Source of the DNA: Rhizobium cauense
Lineage (GTDB): Bacteria; Pseudomonadota; Alphaproteobacteria; Rhizobiales; Rhizobiaceae
Assembly: GCF_019511525.1 (NCBI RefSeq)
Contig: NZ_JAEUAT010000001.1
Coordinates: 1 to 64,000, forward strand
Direction of reading: 5' to 3'
DNA length: 64,000 bases
Under the pieces are notes generated by a model that saw only the letters and a list, made by a program, of their open reading frames with translations, searched no databases and was not told the origin of the DNA. Positions 28,727 through 36,925 of this stretch are shown piece by piece. Position numbers and translations under genes: made by a program. Numbering within the stretch: position 1 is the first letter of the stretch; each line of letters starts with the position of its first letter.

Positions 28727-28921
28727 ATGAACACGAAGCACACCGTCATCGTCGGGGAACCGGAAATCTCAATGGGCATGGTTGACCGACCGGCCCAAGT
28801 GCATCATGACAGTGTGCCCTATGAAGACGAGACCGAGACTGTTACAATCACAGCCGAGGAAACGCCTTCCCGCAAAGAAAAAATGAGAGACTTTTGCGCC
28901 GTTGAGCCGGTACGAGGTTAG
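28727..28921 (+). CDS. Small acidic protein of unknown function
   Basis: This 64-codon frame encodes an acidic soluble product with a Thr/Glu-rich centre (EDETETVTITAEETPSRKE). No family, signal or membrane segment is recognised. The ribosome-binding site is weak (GAAGACG). It is kept because it fills the gap between two real genes on the same strand and its composition is protein-like, but it could be chance. Confidence 0.35.
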   Translation: MNTKHTVIVGEPEISMGMVDRPAQVHHDSVPYEDETETVTITAEETPSRKEKMRDFCAVEPVRG

Positions 28922-28940
28922 AAATCCAGACGACTGTCAG

Positions 28941-29324
28941 ATGAGGCTCGATGCGCGCCGCATGAGCGGTCGCGTTGCGATTTCTCTGGCCGTTGCCATT
29001 TTTGCCTATCTCGGCCTGCTGTTTGGCGGCAACCTGGTTATCGGCGCCGCGCGCGGTCCGAACGCGATTTCCTCGCCGAGCAAGGACAGTCAGCCTCTGC
29101 AGGTAAGTGCGCGCGATACTGTCCGCGGGATTCTGACGACCGACCGCAAGGTCGCACCGAAGTACGCTCTTTATGATTCAGGCGGCGCTACAATCGTCGA
29201 CATACTGAGTGTCGAACTGCCTTCCGGCAGCGACCAACCGGATCTGGCATCACTCCATGCCGCGTTTCGCGCGACGGATGCCAAGGCTTACGACTCACAC
29301 GGCCCGCCATCGGCCGCGGCATGA
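28941..29324 (+). CDS. Single-span membrane or exported protein of unknown function
   Basis: The product of about 127 residues (ATG at 28941; another ATG 7 codons on and a TTG 13 codons earlier are possible) starts with an Arg-rich N-terminus and one membrane helix (VAISLAVAIFAYLGLLFGG). A Ser/Asp-rich extracytoplasmic domain of about 90 residues follows. No domain is recognised. It lies upstream of secDF on the same strand with a 92-base gap. Its N-terminal region overlaps no other supported gene. Confidence 0.55.
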   Translation: MRLDARRMSGRVAISLAVAIFAYLGLLFGGNLVIGAARGPNAISSPSKDSQPLQVSARDTVRGILTTDRKVAPKYALYDSGGATIVDILSVELPSGSDQPDLASLHAAFRATDAKAYDSHGPPSAAA

Positions 29325-29416
29325 CTGTGCGCCAGTGTGGCGCTTTCCATTGCTTTTAAGACACGCCGCCTGTGTGGGGAGCACAGGCTCAGGCGTTATC
29401 AAGGATAGACAACAAC

Positions 29417-31972
29417 ATGCGTAATTCACCATGGCTGGTGTTCACCTATTCGGTGATCATTTTCCTCGGCATTCTCATCGCCTTGCCGAACGCCCTGCCG
29501 CAATCCACTCTCGATCGTCTGCCTTCATGGTTGCCGCACAATCGGGTTTCGCTTGGTCTCGACCTTCGCGGCGGTTCGCACCTCGTTCTCGAAGTCGATG
29601 AAGCGGACCTGACTCGCGAGCGCCTGCAATCGCTCCTTCAGGATGCCCGTCGGGTACTTCGTGAAAAGAACATCCAGACGAAGTCGGTCGTTCGCAATCA
29701 GAGCCAGATTGTCGTTACTCTGACGGATACCGCACAGACAGACGAGGCCGTCACCCAGCTGAAGACCCTCGGCAATGCCATCGCCACCGGCCTCAGCGCC
29801 GGCCAGTCCGATCTCTCGGTGACGACCAACGGCGGCAACATCATTGTCGCCTTCTCGCCGGCCGGTATCGCAGCCAATGTCGATTCCGCGGTTCAGCAGA
29901 GCCTTGAAGTCATTCGCCAGCGTGTCGACCAGGTTGGCGTTGCCGAACCGACGATCCAGCGCATCGGCGGAAACCGCGTGCTCGTGCAGCTTCCCGGCGC
30001 ACAGGATCCGTCCCGCCTTCGCCAGCTTCTCGGCTCGACGGCGAAGATGTCCTTCCACATGCTCGCCCCGAACAACCAGCCCGGACCGGGCGTGACGATG
30101 CTGAAGGACGAGGAGGGCAACAGCTATCCGGTTCTCGACCGCGTCGAGATCTCGGGCGACCGCCTTTCCGATGCCCGTGTCAGCTTCGATCCCAATACGC
30201 GTGAACCTGTCGTCAGCTTCCGCTTTGACAGTGCCGGCGCAACCCGCTTCGCCGAAATCACCCGCCAGAACGTCGGCAATCCATTCGCCATTGTCCTCGA
30301 CGACAAGGTTCTGAGCGCACCTGTCATCCGTGAACCGATCACCGGCGGCTCCGGCCAGATTTCCGGCAACTTCTCGGCCGACAGCGCAACGACGCTTGCC
30401 GCGATGCTGCGCGCCGGCGCACTGCCTGCGAAGCTTACAGTGATCGAAGAGCGTACTGTCGGTGCCGACCTCGGCGCGGACGCTATCCGTATGGGTATCT
30501 ATTCCGGTATCGTCGGCTTTGCACTCGTCGCGGCCTTCATCTTCATCCTGTATGGCACCTGGGGCTTCCTCGCGAACTTCGCGCTCCTCATCCATACGAT
30601 CCTGACCTTCTCGGCGCTGACGCTTGTCGGCGCAACGCTGACGCTGCCGGGTATCGCCGGTGTCGTCCTCGGCATCGGCCTTGCGGTTGACGCGAACGTT
30701 CTCATCAACGAGCGCATCCGTGAAGAAACGCGCAAGGGCAAGAGTGCCTTCGCCGCAATCGACACCGGCTTCCGCCGCGCCTATTCGACGATCATCGACG
30801 GTAACATGACGGCGCTGATCGCAGCGGCGATCCTGTTCTGGTTCGGCACCGGCCCGGTTCGCGGCTTCGCCGTGACCATGGCGCTTGGCCTGATCATCTC
30901 GATGTTCACGTCGGTTGCCTTCGTTCGCGTCACGATGATCGAGATCACGCGTCGTCGCAAGCTGAAGGTCCTGAACATCAAACCGCTGATCCCGATGATG
31001 TTCAACCCTTACGGCCGCCACATCCAGTTCATGAAGGCTCGATTCTTCGGCGTGACGGTCTCCGCACTTCTGTCGATCGCTTCGGTCGTTCTCTTCATTC
31101 ATCCGGGCCTCAACTACGGTGTCGACTTCCGTGGTGGTATCCAGATGTCGGTGAAAACAGCGGAGGCCAGTGATCTTGGCCGCTTCCGCGAAGGCTTGAA
31201 CAGCCTTGGCCTCGGCGAAGTCTCGCTGCAATCCTACGGTGACAACAACACCATGGCTGTGCGCGCACAGCGCCAGGACGGCGGTGAGGAAGCGCAGACA
31301 GCGGCTGTCGAGAAGCTGAAGGCGGAGATCATCAAGATCGACCCGTCGGCAACCGTGACCGGCACCGACGTCATCGGTCCCAAGGTCAGTGGTGAACTCG
31401 CCTGGGCCGGCATCCTGTCGGTCGTCATCGCGAGCTTGGCGATGCTGTTCTACATCTGGTACCGCTTCGAGTGGCCATTCGCCGTGGGCGCCATCGTCAC
31501 CCTCATCCTCGACGTGACCAAGGCGATCGGCTTCTTCGCGCTGACCGGCCTCGACTTCAACCTTACCGCCATCGCCGCCATCCTGACCCTGGTCGGCTAT
31601 TCGGTGAACGATAAGGTCGTGGTCTACGACCGCATGCGTGAAAACATGCGGCTCTACAAGTCGATGCCGCTGCGCGAGCTCATCGACCGTTCGATCAACG
31701 AGACACTGGCGCGAAGCCTCTACACCAACGCAACCGCCTTCCTCGCCCTGCTGCCGATGGCAATCTGGGGCGGCAGCGCGGTTGAAAGCTTCGCTGTTCC
31801 GATGGTCTTCGGCATCCTCGTTGCCGGCGCTTCGTCGGTCTTCATCGCAGCGCCGATCCTGCTGTTCCTCGGCGACTGGCGCCGTCGCCATGGCAAGGCC
31901 ATGACGACGACAGAGACCGAAGCCGAGATCATCCCTCCGCAGGAGAGCCAGCCGCGCAAGACGGCCGGCTGA
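29417..31972 (+). CDS. secDF: Fused Sec translocon accessory protein SecDF
   Basis: SecD and SecF use the proton gradient to pull preproteins through SecYEG; in rhizobia they are one polypeptide. The start is the ATG preceded by AAGGATA, giving MRNSPWLVFTYSVIIFLGIL. The 851-residue product has the SecD signature NRVSLGLDLRGGSHLVLEVD (about 43-62), a large periplasmic P1 domain, and six membrane helices with GVVLGIGLAVDANVLINERI. The SecF half starts at about 545, with NYGVDFRGGIQMSVK and GYSVNDKVVVYDRMRENMR. A strong terminator follows. Confidence 0.97.
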   Translation: MRNSPWLVFTYSVIIFLGILIALPNALPQSTLDRLPSWLPHNRVSLGLDLRGGSHLVLEVDEADLTRERLQSLLQDARRVLREKNIQTKSVVRNQSQIVVTLTDTAQTDEAVTQLKTLGNAIATGLSAGQSDLSVTTNGGNIIVAFSPAGIAANVDSAVQQSLEVIRQRVDQVGVAEPTIQRIGGNRVLVQLPGAQDPSRLRQLLGSTAKMSFHMLAPNNQPGPGVTMLKDEEGNSYPVLDRVEISGDRLSDARVSFDPNTREPVVSFRFDSAGATRFAEITRQNVGNPFAIVLDDKVLSAPVIREPITGGSGQISGNFSADSATTLAAMLRAGALPAKLTVIEERTVGADLGADAIRMGIYSGIVGFALVAAFIFILYGTWGFLANFALLIHTILTFSALTLVGATLTLPGIAGVVLGIGLAVDANVLINERIREETRKGKSAFAAIDTGFRRAYSTIIDGNMTALIAAAILFWFGTGPVRGFAVTMALGLIISMFTSVAFVRVTMIEITRRRKLKVLNIKPLIPMMFNPYGRHIQFMKARFFGVTVSALLSIASVVLFIHPGLNYGVDFRGGIQMSVKTAEASDLGRFREGLNSLGLGEVSLQSYGDNNTMAVRAQRQDGGEEAQTAAVEKLKAEIIKIDPSATVTGTDVIGPKVSGELAWAGILSVVIASLAMLFYIWYRFEWPFAVGAIVTLILDVTKAIGFFALTGLDFNLTAIAAILTLVGYSVNDKVVVYDRMRENMRLYKSMPLRELIDRSINETLARSLYTNATAFLALLPMAIWGGSAVESFAVPMVFGILVAGASSVFIAAPILLFLGDWRRRHGKAMTTTETEAEIIPPQESQPRKTAG

Positions 31973-31992
31973 GCACAAAGCTGATGTAAAAC

Positions 31993-32036
31993 AAAGGGGG
32001 CGCCGGTTGCAGAACCGGCGCCCCCTTTCTATTTTC
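31993..32036 (+). terminator. Rho-independent terminator of secDF
   Basis: A perfect 16-base stem (31993-32008 with 32013-32028) with a 4-base loop is followed by CTATTTT. It lies 20 bases after the secDF stop and about 30 bases before the next gene. Confidence 0.92.
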
Positions 32037-32062
32037 GCGGAAGTGGCGGGGGAATGTGCAGC

Positions 32063-32770
32063 ATGTCGTCAGAGCAATCGGTCGCATCAACAGAAAACGA
32101 AGAGCGCATCCGGCGCTTCCTGGCGATTGCCTCACACGATCTTCAGTCGCCGCTGCGGCACATAGCGATGTATGCGGAAATCCTGCTCGACGATCTGGCC
32201 GGCAAGCTCGACGGCGACCAATTGAATAGTCTGCAAACAATCCTCGACAAGGCTCAGGCAGCACAGCGGCTCACCAAGGCGTTGATGGGTTTTGCCGGCG
32301 GCACGCCGCAGGTGACCGCAACAAACATCGATCTGGACAGCCTCGTCAACGAGATCTGGGCGGACCTGACGAGCGAGGTCACCGCGTCGGGTGCGACCTT
32401 GCGGCACGGCAACTTGCCGGCGATCACATCGGACGCCGCGATCGTAAGGGTCGCGCTCATGAACGTGATTGCGAATGCGCTGATACATCGCGGCTCCTCC
32501 CCTCCGATCGTCGCGATCGAGGCGGACGAGGATGCCGCGGGCGTGACGATCCGCGTGTCGGACAATGGTCCCGGCATCGACCCCGCCCATCAGGGAAAAG
32601 TCTTCGACGCCTTTTGGAAGCTCCCGCCGGATGGCCGACCGGTGGGTCCGGGGCTTGGCCTCACGGCTGCGCGCGAGATGCTGCTTCCGCTCGGCGGCAG
32701 TATTCGCCTCGAACATTCTGACAAAGACGGTAGCAGGTTTGCGATCAGCCTGCCCTCACCCGGAGCGTAG
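32063..32770 (+). CDS. Soluble histidine kinase without a sensor domain
   Basis: The product (235 residues from the ATG at 32063, nine bases after GGGGGA; an ATG three codons upstream has poor spacing) is only a kinase core. The HisKA helix has H25 in IASHDLQSPLRHI. The ATPase domain has the N-box NVIANALIH, G1 DNGPGID and G2 GPGLGLT. There is no PAS, GAF, REC or membrane segment, so it must be driven by a partner or act as a phosphatase. It opens a two-component island and its stop lies 2 bases from the stop of the convergent receiver gene. Confidence 0.88.
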   Translation: MSSEQSVASTENEERIRRFLAIASHDLQSPLRHIAMYAEILLDDLAGKLDGDQLNSLQTILDKAQAAQRLTKALMGFAGGTPQVTATNIDLDSLVNEIWADLTSEVTASGATLRHGNLPAITSDAAIVRVALMNVIANALIHRGSSPPIVAIEADEDAAGVTIRVSDNGPGIDPAHQGKVFDAFWKLPPDGRPVGPGLGLTAAREMLLPLGGSIRLEHSDKDGSRFAISLPSPGA

Positions 32771-32772
32771 CG

Positions 32773-33207
32773 TCACCTGTTATAGTCGTCCTTCCAGACG
32801 TCAGGAACGTTGTATGTGACATACTCGCGGATGATATATTGCAGGGTTTCGGCGTCGATCTCTTCCTTGCCGATCCGGAAATCCACGCCGTAGTCCGGAA
32901 ACTGCTGGAAGTAGCCGTCGGAGATATCCATGGAGACAACGCCGATAGGGCCGGTATAGCCGTTGCCGCGCAGCTTCGGCACCGTTTCGCGGAAATCGGC
33001 GTTCGGCAGCAAGCGATTGTCGAGCAGGATCAGATCGAATTTGCCGGCGCCGAGCTTTTCCAGTGCAGCATCAACCGACTGTGCATATTCGAGCGCAACC
33101 GGCGGCTCGGTCAGTTTCGCCGTCTTCTTCTGCAGCGATCGAAACTCGATGAACTCGTCATCGACGAAGAGGACCTTGACGGCATCGTGGACCGCATCGG
33201 CTGCCAT
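32773..33207 (-). CDS. Atypical single-domain response regulator
   Basis: The 144-residue product (start at the ATG after GGGAGA; the frame is open upstream but has no receiver similarity) is a receiver with D16/D17 and probable phospho-acceptor D63 in LILLDNRLLPNA, where the usual MP after the acceptor is changed. The switch residue is S92 in VVSMDIS, and K114 is in RIGKEEID. A charged helical tail of about 25 residues follows. There is no output domain. It lies 14 bases after the LuxR-type gene and is likely co-transcribed with it. Confidence 0.82.
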   Translation of the reverse strand: MAADAVHDAVKVLFVDDEFIEFRSLQKKTAKLTEPPVALEYAQSVDAALEKLGAGKFDLILLDNRLLPNADFRETVPKLRGNGYTGPIGVVSMDISDGYFQQFPDYGVDFRIGKEEIDAETLQYIIREYVTYNVPDVWKDDYNR

Positions 33208-33221
33208 TTCCTTCTCTCCCG

Positions 33222-33926
33222 TCACGAAACCAGCCCCATCCTGAGCGCGATCGCAACCATGTGGACCCGGTTGGCAGCGTCGAGCTTCCTGACGGCGGCC
33301 GCAATGTGGGAATTGACGGTGTGTTCCGACAGGCCAAGGATGATCGCAATGTCGGCCGAGGTCTTGCCCTCGCTCGTCCACTTCACGACTTCGGTTTCGC
33401 GCTGCGTGAGACGTCCTGACATCTCATGCGCCAGTATCTCCTCGTAGAACTTGTCGAATATCCGCATCGTGTCGAGCAGAACTTCCGCGACCTCGCCCTG
33501 ATCAGGTTCAGACCGCTTTCCGCTGAAGGCAACGCAATAACGTCGGCCCTCGGGCGTGAACAACGGCACAAGCAGGAAGGTACTGCCGTCGAACTCGTTG
33601 AGGACCAGATCACGCGGATAGTCCTGAGGCAGGCTTCCGCTTCCGGTCAATGGTGTTGCGAGAAATTGCGAGGCCTTCGTCTTGAGGAGTCCAAGCGCCT
33701 GGCGCATCCCATAGAGGAACAGGGTCACGCGCCTTTCGGCGACATTGGTGATAATGATCTCGCGTGCGCTGAAAGGCGGCGTGGCTTCCGAAACACGCGC
33801 CAGGGCGAAGCATTCAAAGCGATAGTGCTGCGCGGCAGCCTTCAGCAGCCGAAAGAAATCGGTGCGATTGATCGCCCGACCGAGCTCCGGCCCGAGGTGG
33901 AAAGGAATTGCGGCGGCATTTCTCAT
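33222..33926 (-). CDS. LuxR-family transcriptional regulator
   Basis: The 234-residue product has an N-terminal autoinducer-binding-like or GAF-like domain (about 15-160) and a C-terminal LuxR HTH (about 168-232) with RLTQRETEVVKWTSEGKTSA and ILGLSEHTVNSHIAAAVRKL. It is built like VisR and VisN and has no receiver domain. No luxI-type synthase is seen nearby, so it is a LuxR solo, perhaps responding to an internal or plant-derived signal. It is paired with the downstream receiver gene. Confidence 0.88.
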   Translation of the reverse strand: MRNAAAIPFHLGPELGRAINRTDFFRLLKAAAQHYRFECFALARVSEATPPFSAREIIITNVAERRVTLFLYGMRQALGLLKTKASQFLATPLTGSGSLPQDYPRDLVLNEFDGSTFLLVPLFTPEGRRYCVAFSGKRSEPDQGEVAEVLLDTMRIFDKFYEEILAHEMSGRLTQRETEVVKWTSEGKTSADIAIILGLSEHTVNSHIAAAVRKLDAANRVHMVAIALRMGLVS

Positions 33927-34242
33927 TGCACGTCCCGGTGCCTCGCAAGTTTGGCGCCCTATCCCAAGATCTGAGGATACACCTCATAGATCGGCACAGT
34001 TATTAGCACCAGCAAGACTATTGCAGGACGAAATTGAAACAAGACCTCAATCTGCACGATGGAGGGCTTGAACCATTTCCTCCCGGGTCTTCTATCTTTC
34101 CGCATCCAACACCCCTTGTGTGCGGAGGGCGGTGCCCATAGCGGCATTGGAGGGAGCCGGCCAGCCTTTCAGTCAAGGGGTTGACTGTGTTTGTGGCGGC
34201 AAACTTAAGGCTGATCGGCTCTCTCACCGTTTTCTTCCGGCA
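33927..34242. promoter_or_regulatory. Gene-free gap with a structured element
   Basis: This 316-base stretch lies between the LuxR-type gene and a receiver gene, both on the minus strand. It has no supported coding frame. Its right half contains the three-way-junction element (34150-34225, listed separately). Its left half must hold the promoter of the LuxR-type gene, with no clear boxes seen. Confidence 0.5.
34147..34238 (+). ncRNA. Candidate structured RNA with a three-way junction
   Basis: Three nested stems fit almost without spare bases. P1 joins 34150-34168 to 34207-34225 (16 Watson-Crick pairs, two G-U, one mismatch). P2 is 34170-34176 with 34181-34187, a perfect 7-base stem with loop GGGG. 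P3 is 34189-34193 with 34200-34204, a perfect 5-base stem. On the plus strand a T-rich run (34230-34236) follows and a weak CTTGTG/CATAGC promoter-like pair precedes, which favours a plus-strand small RNA. It could instead be a 3' hairpin of the minus-strand receiver gene ending at 34243. No known family was matched. Confidence 0.4.
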
Positions 34243-34617
34243 TCACACAAGCTGCGCCAGTACGGCCGAAAGATCGATCGGCTTCTCGATGTAGAAATCC
34301 GCACCCGCGGCCAGCGCACGGCGTCGGTCCTCGTCCGCATCTGAGCCTGTGCAAACACCCAGCCTTATCGTCGAAAACCGCGGATCGGCACGCAGGCCCG
34401 TAATCAGGGCGAGACCGCTATCGAGCGGCATATAGAGGTCCGCGATCAGGACATCCGGCAGTTCTTCACCCTTGGCATGCAACATTTCGAGCGCCTCCAA
34501 GACCTGCTCCGCTCTCTCGAAGCAACGCAGCGTAACCTCGATTTTCTGCTTCTTACGCACATAGTCGGCGTAGAAGAGGTCATCCCCATTGTCATCAACG
34601 TAGAATATTGCCGGCAT
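34243..34617 (-). CDS. Single-domain response regulator
   Basis: The 124-residue product starts at the ATG giving MPAIFYVDDNGDDLFYADYV; the longer frame upstream runs into the divergent promoter and lacks similarity. It is a bare receiver with D8/D9, phospho-acceptor D60 in VLIADLYMPLDSG, T90 and K112 in FYIEKPID. It belongs to the Rcp1-like type with extra acidic residues after the first strand. It is divergent from the FixL-like kinase, with a 133-base shared promoter region. Confidence 0.88.
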   Translation of the reverse strand: MPAIFYVDDNGDDLFYADYVRKKQKIEVTLRCFERAEQVLEALEMLHAKGEELPDVLIADLYMPLDSGLALITGLRADPRFSTIRLGVCTGSDADEDRRRALAAGADFYIEKPIDLSAVLAQLV

Positions 34618-34722
34618 GCGCGCCCCGTCGAACCATAAGGCAGCCACTATGCCCCAGGATGTGATGGCAGAAAAATCGAAATCCGGGCTTGCAGGAAACG
34701 GCCCCGATTTCCACCGAACCAT

Positions 34723-34738
34723 ATTGAAAATTTTCAAT
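34723..34738. promoter_or_regulatory. Perfect palindrome with FNR/FixK spacing
   Basis: ATTGAAAATTTTCAAT is a perfect 16-base palindrome. Its core TTGAA-AATT-TTCAA has the 5-4-5 layout of FNR/FixK boxes (consensus TTGAT-N4-ATCAA) with one changed base in each half. It is centred 20 bases before the annotated ATG of the FixL-like kinase and 114 bases before the divergent receiver start. That would suit activation of the receiver gene, or repression of the kinase, better than activation of the kinase. Confidence 0.45.
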
Positions 34739-34750
34739 TTCCAGAACTAG

Positions 34751-36925
34751 ATGAGCCCGCAAAACGGGAGAGAACGCGTGCGAGAGCCGATCCAGGCTGG
34801 GAGTGCCCATAACCACATCCGCGCACGACGCTATCGGATCGTCGTGATCGCGATCGGCGCTCTCCTCGTTGCGCTCGGCCTCGTCGTGATAGCGGCCTGG
34901 ATGATGCGGGTCGAGGCAGTGCTCTCCGTGCTGCCCGGCTTCTCGGCCATGGCCCTCAACACGGCCCTTTGCTTTGCGTGCTCCGGCCTCGGCCTCATCG
35001 CATCCGTTCAAGCCCGTCCGGGCAGCCACATGCTGGCCTTCCTGCTTTTCAGCCTTGCCGCGGCGATGAGCGGGCTGCGGCTGATCGAAATCATTTTCGT
35101 GGGCAATCACGCCCAGATCGTCGAACACTTCCTCGCCGCCGCGATCGTCGAGCCGGCCTTCGCCGCCAGGATTGACCGCGGCATGGCGCCGAATACCGCC
35201 GTCATCTTCCTGGTGGCCAATCTTTCGCTGGCCTTTGCGCTTGCCAGTCGCGTGGAACGAACGCAGTTGGTCCAGGAACTGGTCGGCTACGTCGTCATAG
35301 GGCTCGGCATGGCGGCGCTTGCCGGCTATGCAACGCAAGCCGAGCAAGGATACCAGTGGGGGGGCAATGTCGGCATGGCCCTACATACGGCCGCCGGACT
35401 GGTGCTACTCGGCTCCGCGATGCTTGCGCGTTCCTGGTGGGTGAAACCGGAAAGCCGCGGGCACATGCCCATCTGGCTGCCCGCGCTCATCTGCCTTACC
35501 GGACTCTTTGTCGATCTCTACACGCCTCTCGGCGTGGCAAACGGCATTCTCTATGTACCGCTGGTGCTGGCATCGCTGTGGTTCGGCAACAAGAACGCAC
35601 CCTTCTCTTTCGCGTTCGCCTGTTCCGTGCTTGTGTCGCTGGGGTTCTTTGCCGTCGACCGAGACGGTCCCGGCTATTGGTACGAAGCCACCAACCGGAG
35701 CATTACGATAGCGACCCTCTGGCTCGTTGCCTTGCTGGTCTATTACTTCCTTCGCAAGAGCATCAGTCTCAACGCGGAGCGGATTCGCTTCGACAGCGTT
35801 ACCCGAAATACGCCGAACGCTATTATTGCCACCGATGAGAAGGGAACCATCTCGCTGTTCAATCCAGCAGCGGAGGCGATGTTTGGCTACAGCGCAAAGG
35901 AAGTGATTGGACAGAACGTACGACTGCTGATGCCGGAACCTTATCATTCCGAGCACGACAACTATGTGGAACGCTACCTGCGAACCGGTCAGAAGCACAT
36001 TCTCGGCATCACCCGGTCGGTTTCCGGCCGGCGCAAGAACGGCGACGTGTTTCCCCTCGATCTCTCCGTCAGCAAGCTAGCATCGGATACTCCGACCACC
36101 TTCGTCGGAATCCTCCGCGACATCACCGATCGGGTCCAGCACGAAGAGCAGCTCAAGACCATGTTCCGGCAGCTGCAGGCCTACACAGCGGACCTCGAGC
36201 GCAGCAACGCCGACCTCGATGAATTCGCCTACATCGCCTCGCACGACCTCAAGGAACCGTTGCGCGGCCTGCACAATCACTCGCGCTTTCTTCTCGAAGA
36301 CTATGAAAAGCAGCTGGACGAAGACGGTGTGCGGCGTCTCAATCGTCTCGTTCTGCTCAGCCAGCGGATGGAGAAGCTGGTCAACGACCTCCTCTACTTC
36401 TCGCGCATCGGCCGCCAGCAGCTGGCGATCAAGCGCAGTGACGTGAACGCTATCGTCAAGGATGTCGTTTCGACGATGGAACTTTATCTCGACGAGCGTC
36501 ATGCCAAGGTTGAGATCGAAGGCTCTCTGCCCGAGATCGTCTGCGATGGCCTGCGGTTGACGGAAGTTTACCGGAACCTGATCACCAATGCCGTCAAATA
36601 CAACGACAAGCCGGAGCCGCTGGTGACGATCGGGCATCTCGAACGCTTTACCGGCAAGGATGGAACCTCGGCGCGAGAGGTCTTCTTCGTGAGGGATAAT
36701 GGCAAGGGCATTCCGGTCGAATTCCACGAAGACATTTTCCGTATTTTCAAACGGCTGGAAAAGCCTAAGGATTCCGATGACGGAACCGGCGCCGGGCTGA
36801 CCTTCGTGCGCAAGATCATCGCCCGGCACGAAGGCGATATCTGGCTGGAGTCGGAGGTCGGCCGGGGCACGACCTTCTACTTCACTTTGGGTCACAAGCG
36901 AGAGGACCAGCATGCCGCAGCGTGA
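34751..36925 (+). CDS. Membrane histidine kinase with a FixL-type heme-PAS domain
   Basis: The 724-residue product has about eight N-terminal membrane helices (30-335), a PAS domain (345-460), a coiled linker, a HisKA helix with H498 in IASHDLKEPLR and an ATPase domain (N-box NLITNAVKY, DNGKGI, GTGAGL). The PAS domain keeps every FixL heme-pocket residue I could place: proximal His H402 in EHDNY, then H416, I417 and R422 in HILGITR, and L438/V440 at the distal wall. All have the same spacing as Bradyrhizobium FixL H200, H214, I215, R220, L236 and I238. It should therefore sense O2 or NO. The ATG lacks a Shine-Dalgarno; a GTG nine codons on (34778) has GGGAG and may be the true start. It overlaps the next receiver gene. 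Confidence 0.9.
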   Translation: MSPQNGRERVREPIQAGSAHNHIRARRYRIVVIAIGALLVALGLVVIAAWMMRVEAVLSVLPGFSAMALNTALCFACSGLGLIASVQARPGSHMLAFLLFSLAAAMSGLRLIEIIFVGNHAQIVEHFLAAAIVEPAFAARIDRGMAPNTAVIFLVANLSLAFALASRVERTQLVQELVGYVVIGLGMAALAGYATQAEQGYQWGGNVGMALHTAAGLVLLGSAMLARSWWVKPESRGHMPIWLPALICLTGLFVDLYTPLGVANGILYVPLVLASLWFGNKNAPFSFAFACSVLVSLGFFAVDRDGPGYWYEATNRSITIATLWLVALLVYYFLRKSISLNAERIRFDSVTRNTPNAIIATDEKGTISLFNPAAEAMFGYSAKEVIGQNVRLLMPEPYHSEHDNYVERYLRTGQKHILGITRSVSGRRKNGDVFPLDLSVSKLASDTPTTFVGILRDITDRVQHEEQLKTMFRQLQAYTADLERSNADLDEFAYIASHDLKEPLRGLHNHSRFLLEDYEKQLDEDGVRRLNRLVLLSQRMEKLVNDLLYFSRIGRQQLAIKRSDVNAIVKDVVSTMELYLDERHAKVEIEGSLPEIVCDGLRLTEVYRNLITNAVKYNDKPEPLVTIGHLERFTGKDGTSAREVFFVRDNGKGIPVEFHEDIFRIFKRLEKPKDSDDGTGAGLTFVRKIIARHEGDIWLESEVGRGTTFYFTLGHKREDQHAAA

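Noticed and set aside
29417..31972. SecD-SecF fusion as a novelty
   Set aside because: Fused SecDF is normal in rhizobia and several other bacteria.
29525..31978. 817-codon open frame antisense to secDF
   Set aside because: It exactly mirrors the secDF reading frame; its composition (His, Asp, Arg rich) is that of a GC-rich shadow frame and no domain is visible.
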